DNA from: Haematococcus lacustris
Taxonomy: Eukaryota; Chlorophyta; Chlorophyceae; Chlamydomonadales; Haematococcaceae
NCBI GenBank assembly: GCA_030144725.1
Contig: JASKMD010000026.1
Coordinates: forward strand, 7,738,892 to 7,802,891
Length of the DNA stretch: 64,000 bases
Reading direction: 5' to 3'
Each line of letters starts with the position of its first letter. The first letter of the stretch is position 1. The position numbers were made by a program, and so were the translations under genes. Positions 22,557 through 37,600 of the stretch are shown here, one piece after another. Under the pieces are notes generated by a model that had not been told where the DNA came from, ran no database searches, and saw only the letters and a list, made by a program, of their open reading frames with translations.

Positions 22557-22983
22557 ATGAGTCTGCGCGGATCGTCTGCTGCACGCCGTTGCCCGCGCCC
22601 GCTGCCCCAGCATCTGTTGTGAAGATGTCACCTTCTGCTTGCCAACTTTGTATTCTTTTCGGTAGATTGCAACTGACAGCGAGGTTGACCAAACGTTGAC
22701 TGAGTGTGTTACGTGCAGAGTTGAGAGTAGTTGTTGCTTTTGCACGCTTGTTGATGAGTGTGTTGCCTGAAATTCACAAACATAGCCGCAACCCAGGCCA
22801 GCCGGATGCAGCCATGACTGACTAGACTGGTGACCATGCGACCACAACAGTAGAAAGCTAATGATGATGATGATTGGCCCACGCCGCTTAGGCTGCATAT
22901 GAAACGGAGTCGAGGGATTTGAATGTGGGTCCAGCACTGCTGGCTCTGGCGGGTCAGAGAGTCCATGCGCTTTGGTGAACGAG
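22557..22983. other. Intergenic, no gene seen
   Basis: Short frames only, with no family features and no clear repeat apart from the MITE that follows. Confidence 0.4.
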
Positions 22984-23117
22984 TAGGGATCGTCCCATCT
23001 ACGTAGATCTACGTAGATCTAACGTTAGATTAGATGGTTAGACTAGATCTAGCAAGCCAATCTAACGTTATAATCGTCTAATCTAGTCTAACGTTAGATG
23101 GGTCGGGACGGTCCCTA
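22984..23117. mobile_element. 134 bp hAT-type MITE with 8 bp target duplication
   Basis: Flanked on both sides by TGAACGAG (22976-22983 and 23118-23125). Terminal inverted repeats TAGGGATCGTCCC and TAGGGACCGTCCC (12 of 13 match), followed by sub-terminal ATCTA/CTAACGTTAG palindromes and an AT-rich centre. An 8 bp target duplication and TAGGG ends are typical of hAT elements. It has no coding capacity, so it would need a transposase supplied in trans. Confidence 0.9.
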
Positions 23118-23125
23118 TGAACGAG

Positions 23126-24180
23126 GTCCCATTAGGGTGACGAGCTTTGTTGGACCAGAGGATCCACGGCCGACATTGTCGCATGGCATGGTGCAGATGT
23201 AGGTGCAAGGCAGGTGCTGCTTCCTTGGCTGCCAGCAGAGCACCGTAACCCCACAATAGGCCCTCAGCACGGCCGTCTACCAGGGAGGCCCTCGTCATTG
23301 GTGATGACCAGCAAGGTGCCAACCAACAAGGTGCCAACAGTTGTTATGCCAGAAGATTACCAACCTCATGTTGGGAACGCCTGAGGGTAGCAAAACGGGT
23401 CTGTTAACGATTTGTTAAACCTGTTGCTAAGCCGAAAACATCAGGATGTTGAGTTTACCGGTAGTGCCACCAGTTGTTATCGATGAGCTGAAGTGGGCAC
23501 TAGGCACACTAGCAGTAGCCTTTACAATAATGAGCTCGCAGCCTGTGGTACACACCAACAGCAACTCCATGCCAGCCCAGCTGTCACTGCTGGGCCTCAT
23601 GCTTGTGGAGAGCGACAGTGTGAACAAGACTGTGTGAACAACAGCCAGGTTAAGTAGAGCATGCATGCGCCCCCGCCCTGTGAGCTGCGTCTGGACCACA
23701 ACCACCCCAAGCCAGAGGTGGTCTCCCTGCAGCCCTGCCGGTCTGTGCCCCTCAACCACACCCCATCCGGGCAGATTACTGAATTAAGGCAGCATGCAGC
23801 AATAATTGGAGCTGTGCTGTTGGCCTGGCTGGCCTTGAATGTGCAGCTCAGGTAGTAAGTGCTGTGAGGAGGGCAGCAAGCCACTGAAAGATTGGCTGTG
23901 CTAGGTCCAACAGCAGGAGAAATAGGCATGGGAATATCAGTCATCATGCAGCCACCAGCACTGGTCGTGAAACAGTAGTGTGAAAGGCAAAAGATGTTTA
24001 ATGGGCAGCCCACAGACAGGAAAGCCACATCACGTTTGAGTTCCAGCCTGCTGGCCCCGCTGCCTGCTGAGCAACGGGCTGGGCACACGGGCAAGGCATC
24101 AGGCCAGAGAAGGGCTGCAACAGCCTGGGCGCCCGCAACATATCCCACATGACATGGCACATGGCTTGACTTCATTCAGC
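23126..24180. other. Intergenic with dispersed-repeat fragments
   Basis: No gene supported. At about 23485-23545 lies GAGCTGAAGTGGGCACTAGG and following sequence shared with 20.3, 24.5 and 48.0 kb. The rest is short frames without recognised motifs. Confidence 0.5.
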
Positions 24181-24630
24181 TCCCACACCCACGTGCAAGT
24201 TCTATGACCGGGACGTGTCAGCCGCGCTGAACATCCGCCGCTGTGCAGTCGGCCCAGGCCCACGCCCCACTGAGCTGTGCTACTGGGAAGGCCGTCCAGC
24301 CATGCCAAAGCCAGGCCAGCCAGGCCAGGAGTGGGTGTACCTGCCCGACAAAACCCTGTTGCGCAAGTGGCGGCGCAAGTGGCAGCGGTAGCCAATTGCA
24401 GCAAGACAATCCAAAAAACAAGAAACCGAACCCCTCACAAAGGGGATGTGTGTGAGTGAGAGCTATAGGGTTAGTTAGAGCTCTTGCTAGTAGTAGACCT
24501 GGAGGCACACACACCAGAAGGCTGAGCTGAAGTGGGCACTAGGCACCCTGTCAGTAGCCTTTACAACAATGATCTCGCAGATCTCACAGAACTCGTGCTT
24601 TATTTTGGTGTTGCATTAGGGCTGTAGGGA
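24180..24630 (+). mobile_element. TnpB/Fanzor-like 3' fragment F3 (subfamily 2)
   Basis: Open from KFYDRDVSAALNIRR (RuvC-III Asp) through TELCYWEGRPAMPKPGQPG to KWRRKWQR and TAG at 24389-24391. RuvC-I and RuvC-II are absent. Downstream, the CCCCT-cacaa-AGGGG hairpin (24431-24445) and ATGTGTGTGAG are conserved with copies F2 and F5, and the shared 3' sequence runs to TTTTGGTGTTGCAT near 24615. This is the cleanest 3' end of the subfamily in the window. Confidence 0.8.
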
Positions 24631-24896
24631 TTAAAACTTGTTATCACCAACTGGCGGGTCTCCGAGATACCAGTGCCGAAGCTGCAATTTGGAGTTAGCC
24701 GCATCTAGCGTCACCTAAGACATTGCCTCAGGCATGGGTGTCAGTGCATCCATGGGGTAGCACCAACAGGCACAAACCACTTGTTTGCTCAGGCTCAGGC
24801 TACGAGGAATCCTGTAAGCAGTCCCCGTAAGTCAAAACCCTTTATCATGGCATGTGTCTGGCATGCTTGCAGCCGTTGCACCCACCGCCCATCCCC

Positions 24897-28428
<3,532 letters not shown>

Positions 28429-28612
28429 GCAGCTCCCCACGAGGCCGCAGAACTGGAGCCCTTCGGTTTGTTAGTTACTGTCGGGCCTCTCCTAATCGCT
28501 GCTCGCCTCGGCCTCATAACTAAAAGAGCAGGCTCAGTCCATCGAGAGCAGGCCTTATTTAACACGGAGAATCTGCAACGTGCTGCGTCACAGCAGGTCG
28601 GGCTCAACGCAA
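28429..28612. promoter_or_regulatory. Bidirectional promoter region, DXO / plastid gene
   Basis: Only 184 bp separate the two divergent ATGs, so both 5' UTRs and core promoters must fit here. No TATA box was recognised. Confidence 0.6.
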
Positions 28613-31600
28613 ATGCAGGTGCAACACTCCCAGGGCTCTTTCGCTGGGGTCGGACGCTACGCTGTGCCCCGACTAGGCCCGCGGTCGTCTGCGGTGCACC
28701 TACGTTGCAGCCGGGCTGCCCACCTCACCTCCCCGTCCGCTCAGCTTGGTCCCCTTCCATCTCCCAAAACAGCCCTAGCACTTCGACCAGTACAAGCCCA
28801 CTATTCAGAAGGGCGTGACCCATATGGCAACCGAGGCCCCACCCCTGAGGAGGGCTACACCAGGTTCCGCCGCCCCACCCGAGGCCGGCAGCCAGAGCCC
28901 ACTGACTATGCCGAGCCCCTGCAGCCCGGCCGGCAGGCTGATCTTCCAGGAGGATGGGGCGACCTGGGCGTGCGCACAGAGCGCGGCGGCGACCTGGCAC
29001 GGTCAGAGGCTGGCACAGCAGAGAGCGAGTGGGGCCGCAGCACAGGGAGTGCCCCTGGGGCCCCTGGCAGCAGTGGTGGTGGCAGGGAACAGAGCCGCCT
29101 GTCATGGAACCCAGTGGAGGTGGTGAAGCGCGAGCAAGGCCTGCAGAGCAACAGGTGTGGCCAGGGCCAGGGCCAGGAGGGGCGGGGCAAGTGCAGAAGC
29201 TAGGCGGGCGTGCCAGTCTGCTGGCTGGGCTGGGTTTGCCATGGTGTACACACCTTCTGCTGCTGGCATACATGTTAGCACGCGATGGTGCTGTCAGGTG
29301 GCATCCCTCTTCTCATCCTGCTTTGCACTCGGCCTGCCCCTGATTCCATGACCCATTGTAAGAACGTGATGAGACAGCAGGTTGTGGTGAAGGTCACCCC
29401 TCCTTGTCCCCCTGCCCTGCCCTGCCCTGCCCTGCCCTGCCCTGCCCTGCCCTGCCCTGCCCTGCCCTGCCCTGCCCTGCCCTGCCCTGCCCTGCCCTGC
29501 CCTGCCCTGCCCTGCCCTGCCCTGCCCTGCCCTGCCCTGCCCTGCCCTGCCCTGCCCTGCCCTGCCCTGCCCTGCCCTGCCCTGCCCTGCCCTGCCCTGC
29601 CCTGCCCTGCCCTGCCCTGCCCTGCCCTGCCCTGCCCTGCCCTGCCCTGCCCTGCCCTGCCCTGCCCTGCCCTGCCCCGCCCTGCCTCGTCTCCCCAATG
29701 TCTCTCACTCCGCATGCTGTCACCCAATCCATCATCTTGCTCTGCATGCTTCCACCCCACCACACACCCCTCACCGCTCCCTCTTCCTTATCTCTTACCT
29801 CTAACCTCCCCCTGCGTGACCCTTGCCCACGGTGCCCCTGCCCCTGTCAGGCTGCCCACTGACCTGAGGGAGTCTGTTGAAAACGCGGTGGAGCAGCTGG
29901 GCTTCAGGGTCACACCAGGGGACGTGGCCGCCAGGGCCGGGGTAAAGCTTGCGCAGGCGGAGGAGGCACTGAAGGCCCTAGCGTATGACACGGCTGCCGC
30001 ACTAGAGGTGGGTGCAGGCTGGGGTGATGGCTGGGGCAGGCAGGCAGTGAGGGACCGCTGCTGATATCAGGGCAAGGAAGCTTTGCGATGGAGGTGATGC
30101 CATGGAGGGGTGGTGATGAAAGGAGCTATGCAATCGAGGAGATGGGGTGCTAGTTTGAGGGTGGGGAGGGAGGGGGGCTAGGCTGCCTAGCAAGTGGTTT
30201 TGTTTTGTGCCCAGATGCCTCATTCAATAGCTTAAGCTGACACGGCACAGAATCACAACTGTCATACGACCTGACATACCCTCAAGTTGATGACCTGGCA
30301 ATACTTACAACACGCGAGTCTAAAAATATATTAAGATTGCACAGTAAGGTCGCCTTCTGTAGCAATAGGTGTGATTGCACAGTACACAAACGACTGTTTC
30401 ATGGCACAAAGCAATTTATAACCAAGTTTGATATTCTGTAGCGAACGCCAAAGCAAAGCGCCAGAATGACAATTATCTGCCAGCTCCACATGCGCTACGC
30501 TCCCTGTCGCCCCCCTTGTCCCTTTCCCCACCCCCTCCTGCCTGGTGAGGCTCAGCCTCCTGGGTGTGCTCCCCCTCCCCCTCCCCCTCCCCCTCCCCCT
30601 CCCCCTCCCCCTCCCCCTCCCCCTCCCCCTCCCCCTCCCCCTCCCCCTCCCCCTCCCCCCCTCCCCCTCCCCCTCCCCCTCCCCCTCCCCCTCCCCCTCC
30701 CCCTCCCCCTCCCCCTCCCCCTCCCCCTCCCCCTCCCCCTCCCCCTCCCCCTCCCCCTCCCCCTCCCCCTCCCCCTCCCCTGCTCCCCCTCCTCCTCCCC
30801 TCCTTTACCTGTAACAGTAAACGTAGCACCCGTTTTGCCACCCCCCGCCCACACAGCCTCCCCCGCCCCTGCTCCCTTCCACCCTCTCCCATGCCCCCCT
30901 CCCCCGCTCCTGCCCCCTCCCCTGTTCACCCCACCTCAGGTGTCCTCTGCTGGTGACGTGGTGTACGCCTTCCCCTCCGGCTTCCGCAGCACCCTACGCT
31001 CCCGCTCCCTGCTACTCAGCGCGGCGCCGCTGCTGGCCCAGGCCCGCAAGGCCATCGCGTACCTCACGCGCGTGCTGTTCGGCACTGCCCTGGTGTCCTC
31101 CATCGCCATCGTGTGGCTGGCCGTGGTGGCAATCCTCACGGGGACCAGCCGGGACAGGGATGACCGGCGGGGCGGCGGCATGAGGGGTGGGCCCGGCTAC
31201 TACAATGAGTGAGTGGCTGCCGCATGTGCTGGCCAACACCCTGCTCCTACCCCTACCCCTGTGCCCCTGCCCCTGCCCCTGCCCCTGCCCCCCCCCCCTG
31301 CCCCTGCCCCTGCCCCTGCCCCTGCCCCTGCCCCTGCCCCTGCCCCTGCCCCTGTTCCTTCTCCCACCTCCACTTTGTTTGTTCCCCTTCCTTGCCCCCT
31401 GCCCCCTGCCCCTGTAGCATCCCACCACCCGCACCCCTGCCCTGTTGCAGGTACTACGGGCCGTATGGGGGAGGTGGCGGCCCCTCAGCGCGCCTCTACT
31501 TCAACCTCACGGACCTGCTCATCTACCTGGACCCAAACTATGGCCAGGTGGGCAGCAACCCCTGCTCTGCCTGCACTGCCACTACCCCCATGCCTTACTA

Positions 31601-34600
31601 TGAAACCTACCTTTCCTTGGTTGCCTTGCCTCTGGCTCACCAGCCGGCCAGCCATGTTGCCAGCGCTACCTCCTCTTCCTAGTGGGCCCCCATCTCACCC
31701 CACCAGCAGCACCCCCCTGCCCCTCACCCCTGCTCACCATTGGTCCAGCCGGGCCTGGGTGCCCTACTGACCCGCGCACCCAGCCCCACCCCAGTGGCCA
31801 TCGCCCCGCAGGTGGCCCAGCAACGTCTGGAGCGCGGAGCTCAGCTGACCTTTGTGGAGGCCATCTTCAGCTTTGTGTTTGGTGATGGCGACCCCAATGC
31901 CAAGTTTGATGAGCAGCGGTGGACTGCCCTGGCAACCTTGATCCAGCAGAGGTCAGGCGGCCAGCAGGGGAGGGAGGGGGAAGACCAAGGTGCTTGCACC
32001 GGCTGCTGTAGCTACTGTGCTCTTGCCATTGTGCTGCTGCCAGCATCCTCCTGCTGCATGTTGCTGCTTCAATTGTGCTGCTTGTATCGCCCGCTTGGAC
32101 CTGAGTGTAATGGAGTGTTGCGGCTCAGGGCATATTCATGTTATATATCATATTGTTATTGTACGGTTGTGTAGGGTCAGGAGCTGCAGAGGGGCAAGAC
32201 TATGTAGTGACGGGGTTCAAAACCTGCCAGTGACTCCCTGGTTGCTCTCTCTCTCTCTCTCATGATGGCATGAGCGATTCATCACGTGTGTGTGAGGCAA
32301 ATGAAGACAATGTTGTGGTGCCTTGACTGCTTAGTACCTAATCTTTTTGGGTGAGGTGTGACGCGTGTGCAGGGGTGGCGTGGTGACGGCGGAGGAAATG
32401 GCGCCCTTCCTGGACCCCCCGGCAGTGGACCCGCAGGCCCTGGCTAGTGGCTCAGTGAGGCCTCCACACCCCCTCTGCTGCCGCCCTGCTGCGAGCCACC
32501 CTCCCTCTCTGCTGCTGTTGATGCTGCCATGAGCGCCCTGCCTGCAGTGCTGCTCCACTCGCCCGACCCTTAGCTCCTGTGCGTGGCTCAGTGTCAACAT
32601 ATCTGCTGCTGCTCTGCCACCAAACCCACCGCCGGTGATCTGCCTGCCTGCCTGCCTCACCCAACTACCTCCGTTAAAGCTGCTGCCTTGGCCCTGGCGC
32701 CATTGCAGGCTGCTTATTCAGACGAGTCGTTTGTGCTGCCCGCCCTGATCCGCTTTGGTGGGGAGCCGTTTGTGGATGAGGGCAGCGGTGCGCTGCTGTA
32801 TCGCTTCCCGGCGCTGCAAACCACCAGCGTGACCCGAGTGAGCAGAGTGGGGTGGGCCAAGCACAGAGCCAGGGGCTAGGGGCAGGGGCAGAGGCGAGGG
32901 CAGGGGCCAGGGCAGGGGCCAGGGCAGGGGCAGAGGCCAGGGCAGGGGCCAGGGCAGGGGCCAGGGCAGGGGCCAGGGCAGGGGCAGAGGCCAGGGCAGG
33001 GGCCAGGGCAGGGGCCAGGGCAGGGGCCAGGGCAGGGGCAGAGGCCAGGGCAGGGGCCAGGGCAGGGGCCAGGGCAGGGGCCAGGGCAGGGGCCAGGGCA
33101 GGGGCCAGGGCAGGGGCAGAGGCCAGGGCAGGGGCCAGGGCAGGGGCCAGGGCAGGGGCCAGGGCAGGGGCCAGGGCAGGGGCCAGGGCAGGGGCCAGGG
33201 CAGGGGCAGAGGCCAGGGCAGGGGCCAGGGCAGGGGCCAGGGCAGGGGCAGAGGCCAGGGCAGGGGCCAGGGCAGGGGCCAGGGCAGGGGCAGAGGCCAG
33301 GGCAGGGGCCAGGGCAGGGGCCAGGGCAGGGGCCAGGGCAGGGGCCGAGGCCAGGGCAGGGGCCAGGGCAGGGGCCAGGGCAGGGGCAGAGGCCAGGGCA
33401 GGGGCCAGGGCAGGGGCCAGGGCAGGGGCCAGGGCAGGGGCCAGGGCAGGGGCAGAGGCCGGGGCAGGGGCCAGGGCAGGGGCCAGGGCAGGGGCAGGGG
33501 CCAGGGCAGGGGCCAGGGCAGGGGCCAGGGCAGGGGCCAGGGCAGGGCAGAGGCCAGGGCAGGGGCCAGGGCAGGGGCCAGGGCAGGGGCAGAGGCCAGG
33601 GCAGGGGCCAGGGCAGGGGCCAGGGCAGGGGCAGAGGCCAGGGCAGGGGCCAGGGCAGGGGCCAGGGCAGGGGCCAGGGCAGGGGCAGAGGCCAGGGCAG
33701 GGGCCAGGGCAGGGGCCAGGGCAGGGGCAGAGGGCAGGGGCCAGGGCAGGGGCCAGGGCAGGGGCCAGGGCAGGGGCAGAGGCCAGGGCAGGGGCCAGGG
33801 CAGGGGCCAGGGCAGGGGCCAGGGCAGGGGCCAGGGCAGGGGCAGAGGCCAGGGCAGGGGCCAGGGCAGGGGCAGAGGCCAGGGCAGGGGCCAGGGCAGG
33901 GGCCAGGGCAGGGGCCAGGGCAGGGGCAGAGGCCAGGGCAGGGGCAGGGGCCAGGGCAGGGGCCAGGGCAGGGGCCAGGGCAGGGGCCAGGGCAGGGGCC
34001 AGGGCAGGGGCAGGGGCCAGGGCAGGGGCCAGGGCAGGGGCCAGGGCAGGGGCCAGGGCAGGGGCAGGGGCCAGGGCAGGGGCCAGGGCAGGGGCAGAGG
34101 CCAGGGCAGGGGCCAGGGCAGGGGCCAGGGCAGGGGCCAGGGCAGGGGCAGAGGCCAGGGCAGGGGCCAGGGCAGGGGCCAGGGCAGGGGCCAGGGCAGG
34201 GGCAGAGGCCAGGGCAGGGGCCAGGGCAGGGGCCAGGGCAGGGGCCAGGGCAGGGGCAGAGGCCAGGGCAGGGGCCAGGGCAGGGGCCAGGGCAGGGGCA
34301 GAGGCCAGGGCAGGGGCCAGGGCAGGGGCAGAGGCCAGGGCAGGGGCCAGGGCAGGGGCCAGGGCAGGGGCCAGGGCAGGGGCCAGGGCAGGGGCCAGGG
34401 CAGGGGCCAGGGCAGGGGCCAGGGCAGGGGCAGAGGCCAGGGCAGGGGCCAGGGCAGGGGCCAGGGCAGGGGCCAGGGCAGGGGCAGAGGCCAGGGCAGG
34501 GGCCAGGGCAGGGGCCAGGGCAGGGGCAGAGGCCAGGGCAGGGGCCAGGGCAGGGGCCAGGGCAGGGGCCAGGGCAGGGGCAGAGGCCAGGGCAGGGGCC

Positions 34601-37600
34601 AGGGCAGGGGGCCAGGGCAGGGGGCAGAGGCCAGGGCAGGGGCCAGGGCAGGGGCCAGGGCAGGGGCAGAGGCCAGGGCAGGGGCCAGGGCAGGGGCCAG
34701 GGCAGGGGCAGAGGCCAGGGCAGGGGCCAGGGCAGGGGCCAGGGCAGGGGCCAGGGCAGGGGCAGAGGCCAGGGCAGGGGCCAGGGCAGGGGCCAGGGCA
34801 GGGGCAGAGGCCAGGGCAGGGGCCAGGGCAGGGGCCAGGGCAGGGGCCAGGGCAGGGGCCGAGGCCAGGGCAGGGGCCAGGGCAGGGGCCAGGGCAGGGG
34901 CCAGGGCAGGGGCAGAGGCCAGGGCAGGGGCCAGGGCAGGGGCCAGGGCAGGGGCCAGGGCAGGGGCAGAGGCCAGGGCAGGGGCCAGGGCAGGGGCCAG
35001 GGCAGGGGCCAGGGCAGGGGCAGAGGCCAGGGCAGGGGCCAGGGCAGGGGCCAGGGCAGGGGCAGAGGCCAGGGCAGGGGCCAGGGCAGGGGCCAGGGCA
35101 GGGGCCAGGGCAGGGGCAGGGGCCAGGGCAGGGGCCAGGGCAGGGGCCAGGGCAGGGGCCAGGGCAGGGGCAGAGGCCAGGGCAGGGGCTAGGGCAGGGG
35201 CAGAGGCCAGGGCAGAGGCCAGGGCAGGGGCCAGGGCAGGGGCCAGGGCAGGGGCCAGGGCAGGGGCAGAGGCCAGGGCAGGGGGCCAGGGCAGGGGCCA
35301 GGGCAGGGGCCAGGGCAGGGGCAGAGGCCAGGGCAGGGGCCAGGGCAGGGGCCAGGGCAGGGGCAGAGGCCAGGGCAGGGGCCAGGGCAGGGGCCAGGGC
35401 AGGGGCCAGGGCAGGGGCAGGGGCCAGGGCAGGGGCCAGGGCAGGGGCCAGGGCAGGGGCCAGGGCAGGGGCAGAGGCCAGGGCAGGGGCTAGGGCAGGG
35501 GCCAGGGCAGGGGCCAGGGCAGGGGCAGAGGCCAGGGCAGGGGCCAGGGCAGGGGCCAGGGCAGGGGCAGAGGCCAGGGCAGGGGCCAGGGCAGGGGCCA
35601 GGGCAGGGGCCAGGGCAGGGGCAGAGGCCAGGGCAGGGGCCAGGGCAGGGGCCAGGGCAGGGGCAGAGGCCAGGGCAGGGGCCAGGGCAGGGGCCAGGGC
35701 AGGGGCCAGGGCAGGGGCAGAGGCCAGGGCAGGGGCCAGGGCAGGGGCCAGGGCAGGGGCCAGGGCAGGGGCCAGGGCAGGGGCCAGGGCAGGGGCAGAG
35801 GCCAGGGCAGGGGCCAGGGCAGGGGCCAGGGCAGGGGCAGAGGCCAGGGCAGGGGCCAGGGCAGGGGCCAGGGCAGGGGCCAGGGCAGGGGCAGAGGCCA
35901 GGGCAGGGGCCAGGGCAGGGGCCAGGGCAGGGGCCAGGGCAGGGGCCAGGGCAGGGGCCAGGGCAGGGGCAGAGGGCAGGGCAGGGGCCAGGGCAGGGGC
36001 CAGGGCAGGGGCAGAGGCCAGGGCAGGGGCCAGGGCAGGGGCCAGGGCAGGGGCAGACGCGAAGGCTGAGGCATTTCAGGTCGGGGACTGGAAGTACAGG
36101 TGAAGCGTGGTGCACAGTTCCAACCCGGCAAGCTCGCCACCCAAACACGCACTGCAGCGCAAACACCTCTAGGTGCTGCCTGCCTCCCCAGCCTCCTCCC
36201 TGATTGCACCCCCTCCATGAACCCTCCCACGCTCGGCTGCACCCACCCACCCTCATCTCCCAATCCCACCCCCCGCCCGGCTGCTCAACACCCTTCAGCC
36301 ATGCCCCTGACCCCAGCCTCCCTGGCCCCCCCCCGACGTGCAGCCTGCGGTGTGATGGCCTGCCCTGGCCTGCGCCTGGCTGCTGCAGGAGTACCTGGGC
36401 GCTGCACCCCGCCGCCTCCACTGCCCCAGTTGAGGAGGCGCCCTGGGAACTGACTGCCGCCTCTCCAGGCCAGGTGATCCCTGATGCCCTGCCTGCAGCC
36501 TGGAGCTGGAGCGAAAGACTCACCTGTCATGGCCCTGCAGCTGCACGCCACGCCACGCCACACCACACCACACCACACCACACCACACCACACCACACCA
36601 CACCACACCACACCACACCACACCATGTGCTGCCTGTGGGCACCATTGCACCATGGCCTGCCCAGAAGCCAGCAGCCATACCTGGCTGCTAGCTTAGCGG
36701 GGGAAGCCATCAACAGCATATGCATTCCGGGCAGCAGCAGCCACAGTGGTGTATAGCAGCAACAGCAGCAGCAGCATATGTCGTTGTATTCATAGGCATT
36801 AGACTAGCGCCACTGGTCGGGCATACACAACTCCACTGGACAGCAGCGGCGGGCTATCACTGCTGTAGCAACGCCGGGTTAGGCATGTAGCCACGTCCAG
36901 GCACCTTAGGGTTGCTGCCACCTGCATGCCACACACCCAAGCACTTGGTCAAGACCCATCCCTCGGCACCGCCCCACCGCCCTCCCAGTACACATTTACA
37001 TACTTCACTCGCCCAACTGCACCTCTGACTACCCGCCCTTCTCTCCCCTATCTTCCTCCCTCCCCCTCCCATTGTAGCTTCAAGCCAGGCCACCCCTGGC
37101 ATGATGTGCTCACCCTCCCCCTGCCTGAGCTGCTGCCCCCTGGCCTGCCCTGTGCCCTGCTGCCCAGGTGGCCGGGACCGTGGCCCTGGGCGTGTTGAAC
37201 CTGGTGGGGGTGGCCACACTGGCCTCCCTGCTGGGTGACCCGGGAGCGCGATACGTCTTAGCCGCCCAGGGCTTGGGCTGGGTGGCGGGCCTGCTGCCGG
37301 CATTGGGCGTAAGTGCCACTAGCTGGCTCGCTTGCAACTTTTGCAACCGCTGCTAGAACTGCCGCTGTTACAGCCGCTGTTGCTGCTGATGGGGTGTGGT
37401 GGGGGTGAGGGTGGGGATGGGGGTGGGGGTGGGGACACATTTGCATCCGCTCCTGCCGCTGCTGTTATAGGCGCAGCTTTGCCCAGCCTGCTGCCCTGCC
37501 GCTGCCCAGCTGACCATGGTTAGTCCTTTTTGCTGCCCTCACCACTGCTGCCCTTGCCCTTAGCCTGCCATGCAACAGGAGGTGTGGGAGGGCGTTGCCT

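Noticed and set aside
30564..30956. Pro-Ser or Leu-Pro repeat proteins in satellites (also 40834-41541)
   Set aside because: Hexanucleotide satellites inside introns; real Ser/Pro-rich coding in genes A-D is recognised by signal peptides, phase-matched exons and irregular codons.
32852..36103. 1,083-codon Ala/Arg/Gly-repeat ORF
   Set aside because: It is the 12/18 bp minisatellite read in one frame. Units are multiples of six, so frames stay open on both strands, and it lies in an intron between two well-supported exons.
37079..37167. Extra exon FKPGHPWHDVLTL in the plastid gene
   Set aside because: Bounded by AG and overlapping the acceptor of exon 10; the family needs no residues here and the direct join 36473/37168 is in phase.
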